Below, one piece after another: positions 1-7,134 of a stretch of 13,460 nucleotides of DNA. Each line of letters begins with the position of its first letter. The first letter of the stretch is position 1. The notes under the pieces were generated by a model. It made no database searches. It saw only the letters and a program-made list of their open reading frames with translations, and was not told the DNA's origin. Both the position numbers and the translations under genes were made by a program. This stretch comes from Leptospiraceae bacterium (GTDB taxonomy: Bacteria > Spirochaetota > Leptospiria > Turneriellales > Turneriellaceae). The DNA lies in NCBI GenBank assembly GCA_016788945.1, contig JAEUSA010000149.1, forward strand, positions 1 through 13,460, given 5' to 3'.

Positions 1-138
1 GAAATAATTGCGCTTTGTTATGCGCAGATTTGAGATCCTTGCCGACTCAATGGGTACCCAGTGAACTAATATTTGCAAGCGCAGCCTTCACGATTGAATC
101 AAAAGACTTATCTCCTTTTCGCGGACAGCAAATCTGAT
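1..138. other. Non-coding flank downstream of the ankyrin gene
   Basis: No gene is supported here. On the minus strand, downstream of the ankyrin stop codon, two small dyads are visible. One is an 18-bp imperfect palindrome at 47-64 with the perfect core TGGGTACCCA at 51-60. The other is a 5-bp stem, TGCGC/GCGCA at 9-13 and 22-26, followed on the minus strand by the AT-rich ATTATTTC. The second could be a weak terminator for the ankyrin gene, but the stem is short and the U-tract is interrupted. An AAGGAG on the minus strand (about 112-121) leads only to reading frames of a few codons. Confidence 0.3.
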
Positions 139-1170
139 TTAGGCGTCAAATAATTTCAGAAAAGCCTCGTTTCCCTCGTCACGGGCACGATCAATTGCGT
201 TCTTTCCGGTCTCTGTTACCCGCTGATGGGGATCTGCACCGCCTGCCATGAGCAGGCGAGCAATATCGAGGGCATCATGGCATACGGCCCAGAATATCGC
301 ATTACACCCAGAATTATCAACGGCATTTATGTCTGCGCCGTTTTCGATCAGCAACTTTATGACAGCTTTGCCGTTCTTCATCGTGATTCCCGATGACATC
401 GCTATGAGGAAACAAGTTACGCCTTCTTGCGTCCTGAGTTCCATATCTGCGCCCAAATCGAGTAAGAGTTGCACCATTTCCGGACTGCCCAAGCTGCAGG
501 CCATGTGCAGCGCAGTTCTTCCGCTATTTTCTGCAATGTTAATATCCGCGCCAGCTTCAGCCAATAGGCGAACAAATCGTGCGTTCTGGTTGAAAACCGC
601 CATATGCAGCGCGGCAGAACCGCTTCCATCTTTGTAATTAATGTCCGCTCCAGCCCCCAGCAAGATTTGAAGAGCGTCGGGCTTTTCATGATCGCATGCG
701 ATATTGAGTGGGGTACTCTGCGTTTTGCCACAACGCACATCTAAATTTGCACCATGGGATATGAGAAGTTCGATGCGGGGGAGATCGTTTGCATCTACTG
801 CGAAAAAAAGTGCAGTATACCCTCGTGAATCGGCCGCGTTGATGTTCAGACCATCGGCAAGCAACACCTCGAGAATACTCAGATGACAATAGCGCGCCAA
901 AAGCGGCTCGAGGTCTGCTTCCTCAATATTGAATTCGTTTCCAGAAGAAAGAGACGCGGATATCAGCTCGAGATCGGTCGCATAATCTTCAGATTGAGTT
1001 CTCAGCCCGGAGAGAAACTCCAGGGCTCTTGATTGCGATGGCGAATAGGGATATTCATATTTGGAACGCCGGTGAACCAATTGCTTTGACTCTTCAGGAT
1101 TCGCATCATCGAGCTCAGCGAGCCTGCGATCGATTTCTTCTTGCGACATGGCTGGTTCGGAATTTTCCAT
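139..1170 (-). CDS. Ankyrin-repeat protein, cytoplasmic
   Basis: This 343-residue protein is built mainly of ankyrin repeats, the helix-turn-helix modules used for protein-protein binding. About seven repeats run from residue 84 to the C-terminus. Diagnostic cores include GYTALFFAV (117-125), HGANLDV (139-145), GAGADINYKD (172-181), AALHMAV (186-192), AGADINIAENSGRTALHMA (206-224), LGADMELR, NGADINAVDNSGCNAIFWA and GGADPHQR. The first 80 residues are charged, contain no repeat and resemble no domain I know. There is no signal peptide or membrane segment, so it is probably cytoplasmic. The gene stands alone on the minus strand with more than 300 nt in front of it. The ATG at 1168-1170 has only a weak G-rich stretch upstream; an in-frame ATG at 1147-1149 is an alternative. 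The binding partner cannot be deduced. Confidence 0.85.
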   Translation of the reverse strand: MENSEPAMSQEEIDRRLAELDDANPEESKQLVHRRSKYEYPYSPSQSRALEFLSGLRTQSEDYATDLELISASLSSGNEFNIEEADLEPLLARYCHLSILEVLLADGLNINAADSRGYTALFFAVDANDLPRIELLISHGANLDVRCGKTQSTPLNIACDHEKPDALQILLGAGADINYKDGSGSAALHMAVFNQNARFVRLLAEAGADINIAENSGRTALHMACSLGSPEMVQLLLDLGADMELRTQEGVTCFLIAMSSGITMKNGKAVIKLLIENGADINAVDNSGCNAIFWAVCHDALDIARLLMAGGADPHQRVTETGKNAIDRARDEGNEAFLKLFDA

Positions 1171-1476
1171 TTACTCACACCCACCCGTGAGCATGGGGCT
1201 TGTAAAGCCGAATCGTAATAATCAATAGGATTTACCTTTGACCAAAATGCTTGACCTACTGCGCAAATTCGATGTCCTCAATCTGTTCTCAAACCATATC
1301 TTGACATAGCCGCAAAAGCACAATTATTTCAGTCAACAACACTTATCTGCTATGGTCGAGAACATTCTGTTCGTTCGCTTGCTCGGCCTTGGCTGCTACG
1401 AGTCGTTGACGTCAGCCGAACATACATGCGTTTGGCTCCCGAAACAAGGCAACCGTCACCAGGCACGAATGCCGCA
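1171..1476. other. Intergenic region between ankyrin gene and rsmB, no gene seen
   Basis: About 306 nt separate the ankyrin start from the rsmB stop. No convincing gene lies here: a short plus-strand frame from 1352 runs antisense into rsmB and has no recognisable content or ribosome binding site. The minus-strand promoter of the ankyrin gene should lie here, but I see no clear -35/-10 pair. On the plus strand a TTGACA at 1301-1306 is followed at sub-optimal 15-nt spacing by AATTAT, with no credible gene downstream. No strong terminator for rsmB is visible. Confidence 0.4.
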
Positions 1477-2727
1477 TCACGCTTTCGCCGGATCAAGATT
1501 TTTCACCATCACCGCGAAGAACATGGTGTCGCTGTCGAGCATGGGCGACCCGTTGAGTTCAGCTCGCTCTAAACTAAACGCAGGATTTTGCGCGAGAAAT
1601 TTTTCTACGACGTCTTCATTTTCTGTTCTAAACACACTGCACGTCGCATAGATGAGCTTCCCCCTCGGGCGAACCTGCGCCTGCACTGCATTGAGTATTT
1701 TCAACTGTGTCGCAGCGAATCTCTCGGGATCGCCGGCCATGATGCGAAACCTGACGTCGGGGTTGCGGCGCAAAGTGCCCGACGCCGTGCACGGTGCGTC
1801 GACCAGCACGCGGTGAAATCCTGAACTGTTTTCAATTTCTTTCGTGAGCTTCGGGGCCGACTCAGAGTCATACAGAAATCTGCGCACATGGTGAAATCCT
1901 GCCCGGCGCGCGCGCAGCTTCAGCTCGTCGAGTTTGTAGTCTCTGATATCCGAGGCATAGAGTACGCCACGCGTTTGCCGCTGGACAATCGGTTGTGAAT
2001 CTCGTGGTGGGCCACCGTCGCCGAGGGCGGGCGAGAGCATCTGCGAAGCAATCTGCATGGTTTTGCCGCCACCACCCGCGCAGACATCCCATACCGCCAT
2101 ACCCGGATGTGCGTCGACTGCTTCGCCGATTTTCTGCGAGGCAAGGTCCTGAATTTCGACAAAACCCTTCTTTATACACTGCAATTCATAGATCGGCCGG
2201 GTACCGTTCAGACGCAGTGTGACCATACCCGACGCATGGCGAATGACTTCGACGGCGAAGTTTGACGCCTTGAGTTCAGAAACAATTTCCGTTTCGCGCT
2301 CCGCATAGTTGAGGCGCAGGTAAAGCGGTGGTTTCGTTGAAAGCGCGGCAAGAAATTGCGGCAGCTGCTGCTGAGCAAACGAGGCACTGGCCAACCAACC
2401 CTTCCATGTCTGCGGCAGACCTGCCGCATGAACCAAATCGGTAGATGTACGGGCAGGTCTGGGCAGCTCAGCCCCCTCGGCGGATAATACCTTCCACACG
2501 GCGGCTGCATCTGCAGTTTGTTCGATGGACAGATGCGCGACGGCGCTGCGCAGTAGCGCGAAGAACTCTTCGGCGTACCAAGCGCGGTCTTTTTTGCCGT
2601 ACGCTTTGTGATCGCGGAAATACTGCGCAAGCCACTTATCGGCCTGCCGCGCCGTGGCATGCCCGACATAAGCGCGCCACAGGGCGACCAGATGCCTTTC
2701 GCGGTTTGAAAGGCTTGTTTTGTTTAT
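1477..2727 (-). CDS. rsmB: 16S rRNA m5C methyltransferase, RsmB/NOP2 family, with probable ATA start
   Basis: This is a SAM-dependent RNA cytosine-C5 methyltransferase; the E. coli member modifies C967 of 16S rRNA. In 416-residue numbering, motif I is DVCAGGGGKT (214-223), motif IV is DAPCTASGTLRRNPD (310-324) and the catalytic motif VI is ATCSVFRTENED (361-372), so both family cysteines are present. The first canonical start (GTG at 2497-2499) would delete 76 residues that read as a good NusB-like N-terminus, for example ADKWLAQYFRDHKAYGKKDR followed by AWYAEEFFALLR. No ATG, GTG or TTG exists in that frame between there and an upstream TAA. ATA at 2725-2727 overlaps the htpG stop (ATAA) and has AAGGG six bases upstream, so I take it as the start. 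CTG at 2689-2691 is the alternative. A Gly/Pro/Gln-rich insert (about 231-254) separates motifs I and II. The family call is firm; the exact target base is inferred. Confidence 0.85.
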   Translation of the reverse strand: MNKTSLSNRERHLVALWRAYVGHATARQADKWLAQYFRDHKAYGKKDRAWYAEEFFALLRSAVAHLSIEQTADAAAVWKVLSAEGAELPRPARTSTDLVHAAGLPQTWKGWLASASFAQQQLPQFLAALSTKPPLYLRLNYAERETEIVSELKASNFAVEVIRHASGMVTLRLNGTRPIYELQCIKKGFVEIQDLASQKIGEAVDAHPGMAVWDVCAGGGGKTMQIASQMLSPALGDGGPPRDSQPIVQRQTRGVLYASDIRDYKLDELKLRARRAGFHHVRRFLYDSESAPKLTKEIENSSGFHRVLVDAPCTASGTLRRNPDVRFRIMAGDPERFAATQLKILNAVQAQVRPRGKLIYATCSVFRTENEDVVEKFLAQNPAFSLERAELNGSPMLDSDTMFFAVMVKNLDPAKA

Positions 2728-4649
2728 TCTAAGCCCTTGGTCGCGACGGCAAGCAGCGCCTTGTTAAAACGGCCGACATCGCCGACATCGCCACCATCGG
2801 CAATCACCGCATGGCCCCACAGAACCTGCGCATAATCAGCAATCATCGGATCATTGGGGTTCTTGTCATAGTGGGCGAACAGTTTTTTCACTATCTCGTG
2901 GTCGGGATTAATTTCGAGAGTCTTTTTCTTTGGCGGCACTTTTTCACCGTTACGCGTGAGAATTTTTTCCAGATAAGGCGAGAGATCAAAATCATCGCCG
3001 ACGACGCGTGATGGCGCAGAAACAAGCACCGTGGTAAATTTGACATCCTTCACCTGCTCTGTCAGTGCCTGCTTGAGTGCACCTAACAGGGTCCCCATCG
3101 CCTTGTCGGCCTCTTTGAGTTTTTCGCTGTCCTTTTCTTTCTCTTTCTCATCGGCGAGATCGAGTTCACCCTTGTTGGCCGACTTGAACTTTTTACCCGA
3201 GAATTCGCCGATGTTCTGCAACACGATTTCATCGTACGCATCGATCAGGTACAGAATTTCATAACCTTTGGCGCGCAGCGATTCAGTGTGCGGCGAATTT
3301 TCGAGAGTCACGCGCGAGTCGCCGCTCAGGAAATAGATATCTTTTTGACCGTCTTTCATGCGGCCGACATATTCGGCGAGAGTTGTCGTTTTTTCTTTGT
3401 CGTGCGATGAGGCGAACAGCAGAAGCCCCGCCAGTTTTTCTTTATTTTCGAAATCGGTAGAAGCGCCCTCTTTCATCGCCGCACCGAATTCACGGTAGAA
3501 CTCCGCATATTTGTCGCGGTCTTTTTCCAGCATTTCGGTGAGCACCGAGATGACTTTGGTGGTGAGTCCCTTACGAATCGCGGTAATATGGCGGTCTTGC
3601 TGCAGAATCTCACGCGAAATGTTCAGCGGCAGATCGGCACTCTCAATAACCCCCTTCACGAAGCGCAGGTAACGCGGCAGCAGCTCTTCGGCGCGCTCGA
3701 GAATCAGCACCTTCTTGACGTAAAGCTGCAGGCCGCCTTTGAAACTTGTATAATAAAGATCAAAAGGTGCGCGCTTGGGCAGATACAACAACGCCGTGTA
3801 CTCGATGCGTCCCTCAGCCTTGTAGCTGATCACTTTCAGCGGATCTTCCCAGTCATGCGAGATGTGCTTGTAGAACTCGTTGTATTCGTCTTCTTTGACG
3901 TCGCTCTTCGATCGCGTCCAAATCGGCTTCATCGAGTTGAGAGTCGCCTCTTCGATGGTTTTCTCTGATTTGGCGTTTTCGCCCTCGCCGACGGTCTTAA
4001 ATACCTCTTTCTTCATCAGAATCGGGTAGGCGATGAAGTCAGAATATTTCTTCACCACCGATTCGATTTCAAACTCATCGCAGAAATCGGGTAACCCGTT
4101 CTCTTTGTCCGCAGGCTTCAGATCGAGCGTAATGGTGGTGCCGACGGTCGGCTTATCTTCTTCTTCAACGGTGTATGTACCCGCTCCGGTAGAGACCCAG
4201 CGCACACCCGCGGGTGAATCGGCGCGGCGTGTCACCAAGGTAATTTTGTCTGCGACCATAAATGCCGAGTAAAAACCGACACCGAACTGGCCGATCAGGT
4301 CAACGGGATTCGCCGATGATTTTGCCTGTTCGAGTATTTCTTTTGTGCCAGATTTGGCGATAGTGCCGATATGCGCCACGACCTCGTCACGGCTCATGCC
4401 AATGCCCGTATCGGAAATAATCAGACGGCGCGATGTTTTATCGACTTCGATACGAATGAAGTTATTCGCCTCTTGCGTAATCGTCTTATCGGTGAGGCCC
4501 AGAAACTTGCGCTTGTCGATCGCGTCGGAAGCGTTCGAGATCAGTTCGCGCAGAAAAATCTCTTTATGAGAGTAGATCGAATGGATCATCAGATCCATCA
4601 GTTGCCGGGTTTCGGCCTGAAATTCAAAGGTTTGTGATGGATTGCTCAT
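2724..4649 (-). CDS. htpG: Chaperone HtpG (bacterial Hsp90)
   Basis: This is an ATP-dependent cytosolic chaperone of the Hsp90 family, acting as a dimer. At 641 residues it is slightly longer than E. coli HtpG. The GHKL ATP-binding domain is intact: ELISNASDAIDK (35-46) with the catalytic Glu and Mg-binding Asn, DTGIGM (80-85), GTIAKSGTKE, and the glycine-rich lid GQFGVGFYSAFMVAD (120-134). The middle domain carries LPLNISREILQQ with the conserved Arg that contacts the ATP gamma-phosphate. A charged Lys/Glu/Asp stretch (EKEKEKDSEKLKEADK) precedes the C-terminal dimerisation domain. I chose ATG 4647-4649 because GGAG lies six bases upstream. An in-frame GTG four codons earlier would put that Shine-Dalgarno inside the gene. 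It is divergent from the PP2C gene, with a 31-bp inverted repeat between them, and its stop overlaps rsmB, suggesting co-transcription. Confidence 0.97.
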   Translation of the reverse strand: MSNPSQTFEFQAETRQLMDLMIHSIYSHKEIFLRELISNASDAIDKRKFLGLTDKTITQEANNFIRIEVDKTSRRLIISDTGIGMSRDEVVAHIGTIAKSGTKEILEQAKSSANPVDLIGQFGVGFYSAFMVADKITLVTRRADSPAGVRWVSTGAGTYTVEEEDKPTVGTTITLDLKPADKENGLPDFCDEFEIESVVKKYSDFIAYPILMKKEVFKTVGEGENAKSEKTIEEATLNSMKPIWTRSKSDVKEDEYNEFYKHISHDWEDPLKVISYKAEGRIEYTALLYLPKRAPFDLYYTSFKGGLQLYVKKVLILERAEELLPRYLRFVKGVIESADLPLNISREILQQDRHITAIRKGLTTKVISVLTEMLEKDRDKYAEFYREFGAAMKEGASTDFENKEKLAGLLLFASSHDKEKTTTLAEYVGRMKDGQKDIYFLSGDSRVTLENSPHTESLRAKGYEILYLIDAYDEIVLQNIGEFSGKKFKSANKGELDLADEKEKEKDSEKLKEADKAMGTLLGALKQALTEQVKDVKFTTVLVSAPSRVVGDDFDLSPYLEKILTRNGEKVPPKKKTLEINPDHEIVKKLFAHYDKNPNDPMIADYAQVLWGHAVIADGGDVGDVGRFNKALLAVATKGLE

Positions 4650-4697
4650 CGTTTTCTCCACATTTTCTTAAGGAAGCTCTGAAAAAATGCGGTGTAA

Positions 4698-4728
4698 CTA
4701 AGAATTGACATAGCGTGTCAATTCTTAG
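4698..4728. promoter_or_regulatory. Perfect inverted repeat between htpG and the PP2C gene, possible operator or start-blocking hairpin
   Basis: Two perfect 13-bp arms, CTAAGAATTGACA (4698-4710) and its complement (4716-4728), flank the 5-nt spacer TAGCG. Each arm contains TTGACA reading towards the other arm. On the minus strand, TTGACA (4716-4721) stands 17 nt from GTTACA (4693-4698), a good -35 with a poor -10, so it may be the htpG promoter. The right arm includes the proposed GTG start of the PP2C gene (4715-4717), so in that transcript the hairpin would bury the start codon. It is not the CIRCE element (TTAGCACTC-N9-GAGTGCTAA) that HrcA binds. The structure is certain; the function is inferred. 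Confidence 0.6.
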
Positions 4729-6379
4729 GCGAATTGCGCCTACTGTGCGTTTTGGCCTGCAATTTAAGCTGACTCTGCTCATCGTTGCCCTGATAACCCT
4801 CGTTATCACCTCGCTTGGCATCTATGTCGCACGCGAAAAGAAGCGCGTGCTGACCGAAACTGCCGCCGCAACCGCGAAAAAAGAGCTCGCGAGCCTCGCG
4901 TTCATTGCCTCGCGGGCGATTCTCGACCGCGACGACCTTGCTCTCGCGGATTCACTGCAGAACGCGCAGGGCCTACCCGGTTTTGCCATCGGCGCCGTGT
5001 TTGTGCCCCCGAAAAAAATCCCGCTGATCAACCGCTTGGGCAAAGACCTGACCAACCGGCAGCGCGAAATTGAACGCGATGCGTTAGATACCGTACGCGC
5101 CGAATGGGACAAAACCGTCGGCATGCAGCCGACGCACAGCGCGCCACCGGCAAAAACCGGCCGCGAGAAAAAAGACGGCGGCCAGGGCGGCAAGCCAGTA
5201 GTCGAACATTCTTCGGTATCAACCGCACCGGATATAGTCAAGCCGGTGATAAAACCTTTTCTCGGCGATAAGAATGTAAACATCCAGTATTTTCACAAAG
5301 CAGTATTCCATCCGTTCGTCAAAGTGAATCCGCCGCTGCTTGCGGTCGCTCAGGTAGCGGTGACCGACGACTATATCAATCGTTCGATTCGCGAGAGTCT
5401 GATCGAGCTCGTAATCGTAGGCTCGGTATTTTTCTTTTTCGCCATGCTGGCTGCCTATCTGCTTTCGCGCTTTATCGTCAAACCGGTCAAAGTACTTTCG
5501 AAAGGTGCAGAGGCTGTCGGTGCCGGCGATCTCGACGTGACGCTGCCTCCGCTCGGCCGCGATGAGTTAGGCGCACTCGCAAAACAATTCAACACGATGA
5601 CAGCCAGCCTCAAGCGTGCGAGCGCAGAGGCAAAAGAACAGGCCGTGTTCAACGACCAGGTGCGGCAGGCAAAAGAAATTCAAGAAGGTATGAATCCCTC
5701 GCGGTTTCTCAAAAAACCCGAATACCAGATCAAGGGTTTCACGCGCGCTGCGAAAGGCGTCGGCGGTGACTATTACGATTTTCAGCTGATGGGCGATGGC
5801 CGCATTGCGGTACTCATCTCTGACGTGAGCGGAAAATCCATCTCGGCATCGCTCGTGATGGTTCTCATTAAAACCGTGGTATCGACCTATCTCAAACTTT
5901 TTAATACGATACGCGGCGACACTATTCTGCGCACGATCAACCGTGTGATGTGCGGCGAAGCGCATATCGACAAATTCGCCACCATCATCTTTTATATATT
6001 TGATCCCGCGACGAAAACCATCGAATTTTCTAACGGCGGTCACGGCCCGCTGTTTATTTACCGCGGCGACCGCAAGGTATGCACCGCAACCAAGCTCGAA
6101 GGTCTGCCGATGGGCATCGAAGAAGAAAACGTCTATCGTCTCGCAAAGCTCACGCTGCGCTCGGGTGACATTGTACTGCTCTACACCGATGGAATCACCG
6201 AATGCTGGAACCAGGCCAGAGAAGAATTCGGCCTCAAGCGCGTGCGGGAAAAAATTGTTGAATACGCGCATCTGAATCCGAAAGAAATCATCGAAAATTT
6301 GGTGCGCGACCTCGACGACTTTGCTTCGGGAGCCGAGCAGCACGACGATATGACCATGGTCGTGATGAAAATTCTCTGA
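4715..6379 (+). CDS. Membrane HAMP/PP2C-type phosphatase (RsbU/SpoIIE family)
   Basis: This is a membrane-bound Ser/Thr protein phosphatase of the RsbU/SpoIIE type, a family that typically dephosphorylates anti-sigma-factor antagonists in partner-switching pathways. It has 554 residues. TM1 is about 17-39, an extracytoplasmic region spans 40-228 with a Gly/Lys-rich linker at 145-165, and TM2 is about 229-256. HAMP is about 251-303 (KPVKVLSKGAEAVGAGDLDV) and the PP2C domain about 318-554. Metal-site motifs are present: GGDYYDF (350-356), SDVSGK (369-374), GGHGP (441-445), LLYTDGITE (488-496) and HDDMT (543-547). The sensor region matches no domain I know. The GTG at 4715 lies in the inverted repeat and lacks a Shine-Dalgarno; GTG 4745 is another option. 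The stop overlaps cmoA by one base (TGATG). No anti-sigma or STAS partner gene is present in the window, so its target is unknown. Confidence 0.88.
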   Translation: MSILRRIAPTVRFGLQFKLTLLIVALITLVITSLGIYVAREKKRVLTETAAATAKKELASLAFIASRAILDRDDLALADSLQNAQGLPGFAIGAVFVPPKKIPLINRLGKDLTNRQREIERDALDTVRAEWDKTVGMQPTHSAPPAKTGREKKDGGQGGKPVVEHSSVSTAPDIVKPVIKPFLGDKNVNIQYFHKAVFHPFVKVNPPLLAVAQVAVTDDYINRSIRESLIELVIVGSVFFFFAMLAAYLLSRFIVKPVKVLSKGAEAVGAGDLDVTLPPLGRDELGALAKQFNTMTASLKRASAEAKEQAVFNDQVRQAKEIQEGMNPSRFLKKPEYQIKGFTRAAKGVGGDYYDFQLMGDGRIAVLISDVSGKSISASLVMVLIKTVVSTYLKLFNTIRGDTILRTINRVMCGEAHIDKFATIIFYIFDPATKTIEFSNGGHGPLFIYRGDRKVCTATKLEGLPMGIEEENVYRLAKLTLRSGDIVLLYTDGITECWNQAREEFGLKRVREKIVEYAHLNPKEIIENLVRDLDDFASGAEQHDDMTMVVMKIL

Positions 6380-7131
6380 TGAAAGACGAGATCTTCAACA
6401 CGCCCGGCTCAGGCCAGAAGCCGTTCGAATTCAACGCACAGGTTGCCGAAGTTTTCGACGACATGGTCGCGCGCTCGGTGCCCTTCTATAAAGAAGTTTT
6501 GCAGATGAGCGCCGAGCTCGCACGCGAGTTTTACCAGAGTGATACCCAAATTTACGACCTCGGCTGCTCAACCGGCGCCATTGTTCCACTACTGGAAAAA
6601 GAATTCGCGCAAATAGCCTTTTCGTATGTTGGTATCGATAGTTCGTCCGAGATGATCGCACGAGCAAGCTCTGGCAACGATCGCGACCGTGGGGGTAGAC
6701 TTAAGGTTACCCCTACGGTCGCGCATAAAATTAATTTCACTGTCGGCGATATCACGAATGCCGGCTTTTCGTGGGCATCCGTGTTCATCGCCAATTACAC
6801 GTTCCAGTTTCTGAAGCCGCTCGCGCGTCGCAGCTTGCTGCGCAAAATATACGAAACGCTGGCACCGGGGGGGTGCCTGATCATTTCAGAAAAATGCCTC
6901 GAAGATTCGTCTGACATGTCACGCGTGTTTGCCGACCGCCACCACGCGCTCAAAGAGCGGCAGGGCTACAGCAAACTCGAAATCGCCGAAAAGCGCGACG
7001 CGCTCGAAAATGTGCTGATTCCGTTGCGCGTGAACGAAAATATCGCATTACTTGAAGATGCAGGGTTCAGACCGGTATCGATTTTTTTCAAGTGTTACAA
7101 TTTTGCCTCGTTCATTGCCCTCAAGGCTTAA
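6379..7131 (+). CDS. cmoA: Carboxy-S-adenosyl-L-methionine synthase CmoA
   Basis: CmoA converts SAM and prephenate to carboxy-SAM (with phenylpyruvate), the carboxymethyl donor for wobble-uridine modification of tRNA. The 250-residue protein aligns by eye along its whole length with E. coli CmoA. Matching segments are VAEVFDDMVARSVPFY (22-37), the SAM-binding IYDLGCSTGA (58-67), GIDSSSEMI (85-93), NYTFQFLKP (139-147), KIYETLAPGGCLIISEK (156-172), GYSKLEIAEKRDALENVL (197-213 region) and the C-terminal CYNFASFIALKA (239-250). Residues about 102-115 are encoded by a 42-nt palindrome and make the loop before GDI roughly nine residues longer than in E. coli. The gene overlaps the phosphatase gene by one base and lies three bases before cmoB. 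Adjacent cmoB makes the assignment secure. Confidence 0.94.
   Translation: MKDEIFNTPGSGQKPFEFNAQVAEVFDDMVARSVPFYKEVLQMSAELAREFYQSDTQIYDLGCSTGAIVPLLEKEFAQIAFSYVGIDSSSEMIARASSGNDRDRGGRLKVTPTVAHKINFTVGDITNAGFSWASVFIANYTFQFLKPLARRSLLRKIYETLAPGGCLIISEKCLEDSSDMSRVFADRHHALKERQGYSKLEIAEKRDALENVLIPLRVNENIALLEDAGFRPVSIFFKCYNFASFIALKA
6682..6723. repeat. 42-nt imperfect palindrome inside the cmoA reading frame
   Basis: The segment is a dyad centred at 6702/6703 (core CTTAAG). Outer arms CGCGACCGT (6682-6690) and ACGGTCGCG (6715-6723) are perfect complements, and GGGGTA pairs with TACCCC further in. Across 21 pairs only one is a true mismatch (A opposite G); two others are G-U in RNA. It encodes residues about 102-115 of CmoA in frame and coincides with a loop that is longer than in E. 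coli CmoA. It looks like an inserted palindromic element tolerated at a surface loop. I saw no second copy in this window. Confidence 0.7.
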
Positions 7132-7134
7132 CCG

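Noticed and set aside
47..64. TGGGTACCCA palindrome as a repeat or terminator
   Set aside because: Short, no U-tract, and no second copy seen in the window.
1352..1651. 99-codon plus-strand frame entering rsmB antisense
   Set aside because: No ribosome binding site or recognisable content; most of it lies opposite the conserved end of rsmB.
4650..4661. Upstream GTG start for htpG
   Set aside because: The GGAG that serves ATG 4647-4649 would lie inside the gene, and the GTG has no good site of its own.
4698..4728. CIRCE/HrcA operator for htpG
   Set aside because: Arms and spacer differ from TTAGCACTC-N9-GAGTGCTAA, so it cannot be called CIRCE.
5567..6343. 258-codon open frame on the minus strand inside the PP2C gene
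   Set aside because: It is fully antisense to a gene with intact PP2C motifs, has no domain content, and is a by-product of codon composition.
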